From assembly GCA_911728435.2 (NCBI GenBank), contig OU452208.1, forward strand, positions 4,464,001 through 4,528,000: a stretch of 64,000 nucleotides of DNA. Reading direction: 5' to 3'. A program made the translations under genes and the position numbers. This stretch comes from Apoderus coryli. Its lineage: Eukaryota; Arthropoda; Insecta; Coleoptera; Attelabidae. The first letter of the stretch is position 1. Each line of letters begins with the position of its first letter. Under the pieces are notes generated by a model. The model was not told the DNA's origin. It did not search any database and saw only the letters and a program-made list of their open reading frames with translations. Positions 46,401 to 58,400 of the stretch are shown piece after piece.

Positions 46401-49400
46401 AGTCGCGACGAATGCAGGATTGTGTGATCTGGAAGTTTCTAGCGACGAACCGGCACGTAGGCGGCGAGTGATTAGGTGTGTCGGTTTTGTGACAAAGACC
46501 CGGTCTGTTTGGCAATCTTAGGGTTGACAACGGAAATCCCTGAGTAGGAGTAATTCATACTCGTTAGAGAGTGACTGCTGATGATGATGATGAAACAATA
46601 TCCAAGTCTAGATCCAATGTTTGTAAACCTTTACACGTATGAGTCTTTCTGCATTTGTATTTTAACATAATGTAAATTGTACTCATTTCTGCAGATGACT
46701 TTCGGTGATATTGTCTCAACTTCAAAGATGAAGGCAATGGAATATTTTGTTATTATGAATTCTTCATAACACAATTGTTATCTTAAATTTATGGGCGGAG
46801 GAAGCTCTGAAAAGGTTTTGGAAGGAATGCAAAGGTTGTAGGCAGGTATCTTGAGAATAGATGGTAAAATATTTATTCGCAGCCGCGTTTTCTCTGGAAA
46901 TGGAAACAGTTGGTTGAGTGCGAAGCCTTAGGGTTGAGACTATTTGGCATTCATTTCATTAATCGATTCAACAAGAGAATATAGAGCCTCTTGGGTGATA
47001 GTCCTAGGATTTACTAGGGGACGGATCGGTTGGTGACGTACTGAATGTTAATGAGGTGACAACGTGACAATTTTGTGTTTTTGCCGCACCTAAAATATTC
47101 TGTAAATTTTGACAAAATACAGAATAATATGCGAATTAATTATAAATTTTTAGGCGAGGGCAGTTGCTCATCGAGAATGAGCAATAAATCAGAGAAAAAC
47201 ATGGCCGATTTCGATGGTGAGGATTCTGTGTTTGAGGAGGAATTAGCTCAACTCACTGAACATCATCCCAATCTCGATCTACACATTCTCACGCACTCAC
47301 CGGAGAAATCGCCACCAGTTCGTATGGTTGATCTAAGACTATCAGCATGTTTCAAAGCTGACAACGTATGTCAACCTGGTAATACGCTACTCTGGGATCT
47401 ACTACAAGACGATAAAATATGTCAATTGGGTGAAGGATTGGCATTGGAGGCCGAGAAAACATTGTGCAATTTGATTTGTTACACACCTGATAAAGAAATT
47501 CGTATGAAGTTTATTGAAGGTAAAAACAGCAAATTAAATGTAGTAAATATTTATTCAATCAATTTATTGTTTGAAATTCAAACGCATTTCCTGTGTCTTA
47601 TCCCTTATTACATCCCCTATATTCATCCATAATACGAGGTGTGTGAATTAAGTAATGAGACTGATTTTCTAGTGTTCGATTTAGCCACCCTGGGACGCGA
47701 GACGTTGAAGGTAGGCAGGTAAACATCTGATACGCGTCCAGTACAATATTGAACACGCTAGGGTTGTTGTGCTGTCCGTAGTGAATTTGTTTGTGAGAAG
47801 GGTTTGTTTAGTGCGTTCTAAAAATGAGTGACATCAATTTCGAACAACGCTGTGCTATCAGGTTCTGCTTTAGACTTGGATACAGTGCAACGAAAACATT
47901 TGAAAAACTGCGATGGATCTATGGAGACAGTGTTTTGTTGAGAGCCCAGGTTTTTAGTTCATAAGGAAGAGAATAATCAATTGTAGACAAGTCTCGCAAA
48001 TGAAGGCCTTCATCTTCAAGAACCAATGAAAATGTTGGCAGATCTCGTCTCACACATTAAATTTTGACCAATGAATTGAGGATAATTAAAATATGTGCAA
48101 AAATGGTTCCGAAAAATATTTCACAAGAGCAAAAAAATCTCAAGGGAAGGTAAGACACCTTTCCTTGTGAGCAATTGAAAACGATCTCATTTTCTATTTA
48201 TTTATTTACGGAAAAAGTCCAAAAACAGGCGTCACAAACACTTAGATACCTAACTAAACTAATTAGAAGTACAACATTACAATATCACAAGCCCAAACCA
48301 ATGCTCAACACTAATCGCAAAGCAGTTGTGAAAATCTGTTAAGAAAAGCTCCCGAGAAGGTGGCCCTCATCAAGTGGCTCAGGAACTCATTAATGAGGGT
48401 GAAAAAGTCCAGTTCCAAGTCTGAACATTCATTGACCAAACGACATGCCCTAGGAATAAAACTACCCTTGACGTAATTTGTCCGGTAGTATGCCTCGTGA
48501 AACACATGAGTCGCCCTAACAGCTCTGAGAGGATCATGCAGATCTCGCACCAATGAACCAAAAGAGTGACATGCTCCTGCAAAAGGTAGCAGTCGGTAAC
48601 ACCCCGGATCCTCCTTAACACTTGAAATCATCAGCAAACAGCTTGAACTCACTATATAGAAAGCAGTGCTATGTCGTTAATAAATAGGTTGAGCAATAGT
48701 GGGCCCAAGTGGGATCCCTGGCTAGCAGCAGAAGTGACCTTGACCGGCCGAGAATGAAACTCATTAAGTCGGAATCCTACCTGGCAGGTAGCTCCTCAAC
48801 CAGGCATGCCTAGATCATGTTATTACGGGTGACGAGTCTTGAGCTTGGAGTCGCACACTTCCCAAGTTTGATAAATCACCTCAAGGGTCATCATTTTGGG
48901 ACATTATCGAATATTCAAAAAGCTGTAAGCTGCCTGAAAGCTATTGCAGTTTCCGAGTTCCAGGACTGGTATGAGGAATAGGAGGTAGTTACTTTGAATT
49001 AGTAATTTAAACTCGATAAAAAAAATAGAAAAAATCAGTTTCATTATTTAATTTACCACATCTCTTATTTCTTAGGCACTATTTTTCCTTGAACGGATGT
49101 AACCATAGTAGAACAGAACATTTGATGCATGTAGAGTCTTCTTATAAATATTTAAAAAGCCCGAAATGTATATATTTTGTTATTATTTAGGTTGCCTAAA
49201 CAACTTATCCAACAACGTATCTGTCGTTGTGTCGCTAAGAATGTTACCAAAACTACTGACATCATTTCGCGGGCTGGAAATGCATCATGTCACACAATGG
49301 GCGGAACGCCAACACCATATGATGACGCATTTCTTTAACAATTTGAAAACGTACACTGCGAATAGGGAGAAGTCATTACCGTTATACACGCACCAAATGC

Positions 49401-52400
49401 AAGTGCAAGTGCGGTTGCATTTTTTATCTGCAGTATTTTCGCCAATGGTATCACCCAACACGTTTAAGTAAGTTTAAAAGAATGAATTAAGTAATGTTTA
49501 TTTATGTAACTACAAGTGCGTTCTTATAATAATAATAATCATAGCATTTATTCGCCCAACAGTTTATACAAACCCTTTACAGGGCAAATAACTTACTAAC
49601 ATATTGGTAATTATCGTTCATTACCATTTGTAATGTGAGAACCAATACGACCATATAATGACTTTTTAATCCTTAGAAAGCACTACTGGATGAAAAACCA
49701 CACATCTTTTCGAGCCCTTTTTAATAATCATACTTAGGTGTGGGAAAAACCACGATAGCAAGCTCGAATTACCTATACAATAATTATCTAACTTAACTTT
49801 AATTATAGTTAGGTATTTCGACAATGTTAAGGAAAACAATCCTGAGCAAATCGCCACCACTGTAACTATTTGAAACTTTATGCCACAAATGCTGCAAAAA
49901 TTATCTTTTGAGAAAACATGAGTTTTAAAAGCTTTGATACTTATCTATGCAAAATACTCTTATTGGCCTCCCAAAAACCATGTTTGTCGTGAACACGGTA
50001 TAAGGGTATGTTTTTATTATGAATTTACATAGATAGAAACAAGTAAAGAGAAATCTATGGGAATATTTATGTTATACCTAGTAAACATAATAATAATAAT
50101 GCTTTATTGCTCAACAGTATTACCATTTACAGAGCAACAATATCTTAAATAATCATAATGTGCATACACATACATAATCAAACATTTTCGTCACAATCAC
50201 TGAGAAATACATAGCCAACTGAATATAATAGCGCCTTAATAAAGGTAAATAAAAACTCACACTTTTATGCTTAAAAATAATAATAATCAATTAAATCAAA
50301 TTCACACTCACAATGCATGCCCTCTCAAGATTGGTACAGCAGCCGAAACAATACTAACAAGTGAATCATGATTGATATCAGAAACACTAGATATGCGGTT
50401 AAATACATCACACATATTAAATACAGGAGATCTACATTGAATATTAATTCTAGCTTTAATGTTATAAAAAAGCAAGTTATTTCTGGCATTTTCACGTGGC
50501 ACCCAAAAACTAACCCGCTCAAGGAGACTACTACAACAGATTTTGTTATTTAATAATTTGAATAAAAATACAATTAGTGCTATGCCCCGTCGCAAATCCA
50601 AACTGGAAACGTTAAAACGAGTGGTCAACAACGAATAATTTACACCTTGGTCAGGATAAGTTCCATCCTCCCGAAAACACAAAAACTTCAAAAATCTTCG
50701 TTGGACTCTCTCAATAAGTAATTTATAAGATATATAGTAGGGACCAACGCACGCGCTAGAAGTGTACGGCATTTTAAGAAGATAGTAGGGACACCATACA
50801 ACTGAACAATATTCCAATTTCGAGCGAACATAGGCATAGTATAAAATCCTCAAAATATTTAAGTCAGTAAAGGGTTTGGAGCATCTAACAACAAAGCCAT
50901 AGATTCTTAGAGCATCGCTTACATTTGAACGAATATGGTCATTAAAAGAAAATTTAGAATCAAACAATACTCCTAAGTCATTCGTAGAATCATAACGTGT
51001 GACCGATATGTCATCAATACAATAATCATAATGCAGAGGCGTTTTCTTCCGCGTATATGTAACTACCTTGTCGGGGTTCAAATACAAACGGTTCGCAGCA
51101 CACCAAATTCTTATGGCATCCAGACAAAGTTGTAAACTTTCACAATCCTCAGCACTGTTTACAGATTTAAAAATTTTAAGATCATCGGCGAAAAAGAGTT
51201 CCGAACAAGTCAAATCCAGAGCCAAATCGTTGATAAAAATTAAAAATAAAAGAGGCCCGTGTGGTACTCCCGACACAGCCTTATAACAATGTGAGTCGAA
51301 ACATATTGATTTCTTTCAGACAAATACGAGGAAAAAAGTGATACTAAACACGGCCCAAAACCAAAACCCTCCAACTTCTTCAGCAACACAACACAACTTA
51401 TTCGATCAAACGCCTTGGCAAAGTCCGTGTAAACTGCATCAACCTGACCACACCTATCCAACTCATCACAAACAAACTGCGAAAATACAGCCAAATTTGT
51501 GACAGTCGACCGCTGAGGCATAAAGCCATGTTGCATGTGCGTTATTTGATTTCTCACTTGAGGAAAAATGTGATTATATATAACAATTTCAAATATCTTT
51601 GAAAAATTAGATAATATTGAAATTGGTCTATAATTCGATACCGAGTTCCGATCACCACTCTTAAAGACAGGACATACTTTGGCCTTCCTCCATTTAGTAG
51701 GGTATACTTCTGATTTGAGAATAAGATTATAAAGCATACATAGTGGTCGCGTCAAAACATAAGCACAATCTTTTACCAAAAATGATGGAATAGCATCTGG
51801 TCCGGCTGTAAACTTGTAGTTATAAAAATTTTAGTAATTTTGAAGACTAGAAAAACTGCCACCAAAGTATCTAGGGTGAGATAACACATCATATGCTTTA
51901 ACGTCAGTGGCGTGTGCTGTTCTATTTTGTTACAAAACGGTATGGGAGTCATTTTTCCGGCCGGGAAAGTGTTTCCAATAGTGTTATTTGTTGTCCGGTA
52001 ATAACCTACGCCAAAAACATCTCTTGTGTCATACATCTCTTGTGCTCTTCGTAAATGTTGGAAATTTGGGTTACACTGCCTGCCGATCACCACTGATGAG
52101 TTGTGGATCAACGAAACGGCCCGTCTGGTGAAAGCATGGTAGTGTGAAACAAATTTCCAACATAACTGAAAGTCTTGTTACTTTATGTAACAAGCAATTC
52201 ATTAATAAAGCCTCCCGCAAGGGATTCTAGTGTTGGCAATAGGATATAATGGAGTTGATGCTTCTCGTCCGGCCATCGTTTGTGAACTGTGTTTCACCGG
52301 GCATATTGCCTGCTCACGCTAGATGTCGCCAAAAGCCTCTCTTTATCATACAACTTAAAATACTGAAATAACAGGGTTTGTGGCGTCAAAACGCTCCTAG

Positions 52401-55400
52401 AATGTCAATATTTTTTTTTTCAGAAAAAAATCATTTTGATTAAAGCTTTATGTAGTCTTTGAATTGACGAAGTGTTTTCTCAAAACGTTCTGTATGTTGT
52501 GGGGCTTTGGCCACTAGTTAAACCTAAAACGAAATATCTGTCAAAACAAAAATGCTTCTCACTGGTTTTTATTAGCAATCCGAAAGGATTATTGTAATAC
52601 TTAGAGTTTGGATAAATATTTCCTCTTAATTGTCGCTAGTGGCGAAATGGCCAAATAATGCTCTGTATCCAATAGCAGTAAAACAAACTTATTAAAACTG
52701 TGTTTAGGTTGCGTTTTGATGATTGGGACATTTTTTATAAACTAAAATGAAATGTATGATTGCAGGTTAAGCATTGAACAGGTCGATGTTCTCTGGGAGT
52801 GCCTAGCACGTGATCCGGAATGCGCAGATGAACTGTTCAGTTGGTTACTATCCCAAACGAAAACCAATGAATTACATGCATTGAAAATTGATGCTTTGCG
52901 ACGACTGTATTTACATCATTTGCCTAGTTTGCCACCGGAGAAGTTCAGTATGATATGTTTAAGCTTGTTTCAACAATTGTGTAGTCTACATAACCTACTA
53001 ACAGCCAACATGGATGGAGATATTGATCAGGGCGGTTATAGCGTTGGTATGGATCATATGTGGAAGATAGCTCTTCGTGCTAACAATACAGGTATAAAAT
53101 CGATAGATTAGAATTCACAAGTCGATAAACCACAGTGGCTGCTTCAAAGGAGCAGTATGTCTAGTCGTTATCGAACTGTATTCGCTGCTACGCAAGCAAT
53201 ACGGCATTTGTACCGACGCTACACTCGATAAACAATCATATAATGCAGCGCGGCGGAGTTTGCTCCTTACTATGTCATATTTTTAATGCCTCGATATGCT
53301 CAGGTACCTTCCCGTCAAAATTAAAAGAGTCTATTATCGTGCCAATTTATAAAAAGGGAAGTGAAAGTGACATTGAAAATTAAGCGTTATTTCAAAGGTA
53401 TTTGAGAAGATTGTTCAGCATGGTTTTAGGTCGGGACTTTCTACCGAGACTTGTGTGTCTGAATATGTCCAGCACGTGCATGATCTCGCTGATGGAGGCA
53501 ATTACGTTGATTCGTTGTGTTTTGACCTGTATAGGGCCTTCGATACTGTCGATGGAGATTTTCTGAGGAGCAAATTGTCCGATATGGGAATTCGTGGTGT
53601 AGTCAATGGCTGGATTGCGTCATACTTGTCTGATCGGAAGATTAGTGTCAGGGTTGATTCGTCGGTCTCGGAATCTAAACGTATTAATGTGGGGGCACCA
53701 CAAGGGAGCGTTTTGGGTCCGCTTCTATTTTTACTTTACGTAAACGATCTGCCCCTGCACATTCCATCTGCAAGGGCTTGTATGTATGCCGATGATACAT
53801 CTCTGGTAGTCCACGACAAGGATCCAGAAGTACTGCGGATAAAAATTCTATCCGTTATGCATATATTTCATTCCTGGTGCACTCAAAACAAACTGATGAT
53901 CAATCAGGATGAGACTGTCGTTCTGCAGTTCAGTAGGTATCGTGCAGTGTTGAATTACGACTTGGTGTTTGAGGGCCATCGGCTGGAGTGGGCTACGTCT
54001 TCGAGGATTTTGGGAGTGACCTTCGATCGGCGGCTGCAGAGGGCTGATCATTTGGAGTCCGTCAGTCGTAAAGTGAACAGCCAGGCTTACGTGATTTACA
54101 CTCTCAGAAGTCACATGAATACTGGCGCTCTACTTAATATTTATTACTCTTTCGTGTATGCTACTATTGCCTACAACATTATCGTCTGGGGACGATCGAG
54201 TGACATATCCAGAGTGTTCATCATCCAAAAAAGAATTTTACGCACTATGTTTCGCCTGCCCTACAATTTCTCGTGTAGGGAGACATTTAGACGATGGGGT
54301 TTACTCACGGTTGCTTGTATATACTTGCTTAAAATCCTGACGTATATTTTTAAAAACATCTTTAGGAATTCGAGGAATATTCATCAATTTAGTAGAACTT
54401 TGAAGGAATTCCGAGTATGTTGAGCACTGCTCTTAATGATCCTTCTTTATTGTGTTTTGACCTCTTGTGTGGTGACGAACTGTTGTTTTTGTTTGACTGT
54501 CTTATTCTGACGTTGTATGTTTATGGTTTAATGTACATATACAGGTATTTTTGTGTATAAGTTTTGATACCATAATGTGTATAAGTTTTCATACCATTGA
54601 ATTTGTGTTTAGATTTTATATTGTTTTATTGTTTATTTACTTGACATGCCTATGTATTATTAGATTTTTTGTACTAACTCAAGGCTAATAAAGTTATTAT
54701 TATTATAAAACAGGTGTAACACAATGCAAGTTGCGCAGGCCTAAATGATGTTTGAATAATTAATTAAATCTTAGCAAAAACAAGACGGTTCATCTTCGGC
54801 ATTTGCGATACCCCTTATGGACAACAATATCGAGATGTTTTTCTAGAAAACGGTGGATTGCAACGCTCACTCATCCTTCTTGCTCTGAACATTGGCTTAC
54901 CAGTTGAGAATGGAGAACCGTAATAGCAGGAGCCGTGTTTTCCGTGATGGTTAGCTAAGATAATCCATACCGATTGAATGCAGAATACAGGCGGTCGGAG
55001 TTTTTCTTACGAAGACTATAAGTCACTGCTAGTGAGGTTTCACCTGATCCATCAAGGAAGTTACTCTGTGTGATCAGTTGCATTATCAACCTTCATATTC
55101 TGGAGAAAGGAATAAGAGTGTTGTTATGTTGTCCGACAGACACCCGTACGACATTCAAAAATTCACACAGTCATCATCATCAGCATTCACTCGCTAACGA
55201 GTATGAATTACTCCAACTCAGAGGTTTCTATTGTGAGCCCTGTCACAAAATTGACACACCCAATCACCACCATTCACCGGCTGTTGTAGTGCGCTGTCCT
55301 ATCGATGCGTTCTCTCTCCTTTCGATGCTGCCTCTTCGCATTCTCATGTCTTAAGAACATCCTTGTACCTCTTTTGCTGCCCTCTCTGATTTCGTGAGCG

Positions 55401-58400
55401 GACCTTAAGCTGTGAATAAAGGATTTTCTTTGGAAGGCGTCCATCGCAGCTGATTGTGTTAGGTTCCTCCAGAACGCTGATGTTTGTTCGTCGGTCCTGC
55501 CATTTAATTCCAAGAATTCTACTAAGACATCGATGATGGTAGTTCTCTAGGGTTTTTAAATGTCTCCGATAAGTGGTTCAAGACTCACAGCCATACGTAA
55601 GGGTAGGAACTACAATATCATTATTCATTCGCAACTTAGTTCGAACTTCGTTCGAACTTTGAAGTTATGATTATCGAAGACTCGTTCTCAGACGGCCAAA
55701 AGATGCGCTTGCCCATCTTATACGATCCTGAATTTCATCATCGATATTTGCGTATGCCGCGAGAATGCTGCCGAGGCAAGAGAAACTCTCGATGTTCTTA
55801 AGTCTCTCTCCGTTAACACGAATATGTGGTGGGACAGCCACAGTGTTTGGTGCAGGCTGGTAAAGAGTCTGTCTTTTCTTTACATTCAGTTCAAGCCCGA
55901 TACTCCTGTATGCTCTGTTAAATGCATTTAGTATCTATTGAAGATCCTCTTTTGTATCAGCTAGGATAACATCCGCGTATTGAAGTTCAATGACTGATGT
56001 GGATACGATCTTCGTCCCAGCTTGCAGTCTACGAAAGGTTGAAGAGTCCGCCGCCTTCAAATCTGTCAGAGTTGACACCGTGGTTTTCGGTACCTCTTCT
56101 ACATCGTAGTTGACTGCTTCACGAATTAGTGGACTTGCATGTGTCTCTGCCATTGCAAAGGCCTTCCGGGCCCTCAACCTCATGCCGTCCCCCAGGGAGT
56201 CGGCTTTGGGGTCCCTTCGGACCTGTGCGTTTGACACAAACTAAGGTGCACCCACTGACATCCTTTTTGCCTTGTTTTCCGTGGCCGCTAATTGCTTCAG
56301 GTACGGTGCCGCGTATCCACATACAGGGCGCACGTCGCGATGAACTTCTCGATGTGCAGCCTCCATGATAGGGATTTGTCCAAAGTCATCCCAAGGTACT
56401 TTGCAGTGTCCTGCCATTGTATGTTAATACCTTCGATGTTGACGAAGTCGTCGGGACTCACTTGTCTTCTTCTTGTGAGTAGCGGGGTGCTCTTCTTGGC
56501 GTTAACCTTTGTCTTCCACTTGATACACCAGTCGGTAGAGTTGTCAGTTGCTCGTTGATGGTATCTGGTTGCCAATTTCGCGCTGCGGGCAATCAGAGCT
56601 GTGTCATCTGCGTAGAGCGTTCTGTTTGTTCAGTCCTAGGGATGCCGCTGGTGAAGATGGGGAAGAGATAAGATAGTACTGACCCCTGCGGCACGCCGCC
56701 CTCAAGTGTCCGTAGTTCCGAATCTCCCCTATGTCCTAACGCGAATTCTTTTTCTGGTAAGGACGCGGCCATCTATATACCGTTTCAGAGTTCTAGAAAA
56801 ATACAGAAAAATCTTGAGCGTTACAACAATCGACAGAATAAGCAAGAATATTCGAAAATAGAAAATTCTGGAAGAATCTGACAAAGATAAACAATACAAT
56901 GCAATCTTTCTTTCAGATGTTAGTATGGCATCAATTCAATACATCAATAGCTATTATATGGGTCAGAATTTGCAAAACGAAGGACAATTCGTATGGCAGT
57001 GTATGACTCATTTAAAAGCAGCTTCCGAAGATTTGGCCTCGAACAGTACATCAGAAGAAGCATCACTTTTATGCATTCAGCGTGCGTTATTGTTGATGAA
57101 GACCCATATAGAAACATTTAGGAAAAGGTATGTTTTATAGCATGCAGTGAGGCTTTTAACTCTAGTATCAAAAATTAATACGATTATCTTAATTAACCAC
57201 TAAAAGGGAGTTGTATTCGATATTCTTCCGCTTTGCCTTAATGCAGCAATAAGGCTCTAATGTTCACAGTTTTAAAGTTTCTGAGATACAGTTCTATCCC
57301 AAGCGAACTCATTGATAATCTAACTTCACATATTCACGTGTAGATATCTGAGTAATTACCAGTAATGCATTTCTTTCTCAGATATGCATATCATCTGCGA
57401 CGTTGGGCGTTGGAAGGCAAAGGCATCGGCAGTCATTCAGCAGTGCTTGGTGATAGATCCAGTACACCAATCAGACTGATTGTCCAATCGGGTAGTTCGT
57501 CTGAGCGATGTTTCCTGGATCTACTCACCACTGATTACATTGCGGATTTACGTGCTGAAATTGTCAAGTGGGCTGAGAATCTACACAAATTGCGCAGTGA
57601 AAATTCTGAAGAAAACTCAAACAACAAAAAACCGTTTGATGCATGGATCCGGATTATCACACAAGGACAAGAATTGACAATCGATTGCGAAGAGAAAACT
57701 CTTGGGGAAATGGGATTTAAAGATAATCAAATGATCTATATTTCGTTGGGTATGCAGAGGAATATGAAGAAACGCGAAATGTTGGATGTACCATCAGTGC
57801 TACCAGCTCCACCCAGAGAATCATTACCGATTTTACTGCTGTTACAACCAAACTATTTTGAACAGTTGTTTTCATTAATGCACACGCTTAGTTCAATGAA
57901 AACGACAGTTAAAGGTGGAAGAGTTATACCGCATACCAAAGCGCAAGTGTTAAGTAGGCGTGTATGGGACATTTTGAGTTTATTACCAACAAATCCGAAA
58001 CTTCTTCAGGGTTTTAGACAGTTGTCGTTACCGTTATCCGAATTGTTAGATCCATCTAGTGCACAAAAGCTGATGTACTCGTTATACATTGTTGAATCGT
58101 TAAGTATAAGAAACCAAGGAGGCAAATATGGTGATGACGAAGAAGATGAACCATGGTATAGAAAATTTATTGAACACGGTGGATTACGACATTTATTCGA
58201 TATTTTTATGTCCGGGGTACTTCAACAAGACGCTGATGATGGTAGTGATTGGCAGCAAGATTGTTTGGCTTCATTACTTAAACTGTTATGCCAATTGGGC
58301 GTGGATCCGTTACCACTTGACAATCGACCATCGCGCAATGAAAAAATCAACATACCTAACCTTAATGAAGCGATGTTGTCAATGATTGATGTGAAAAACA

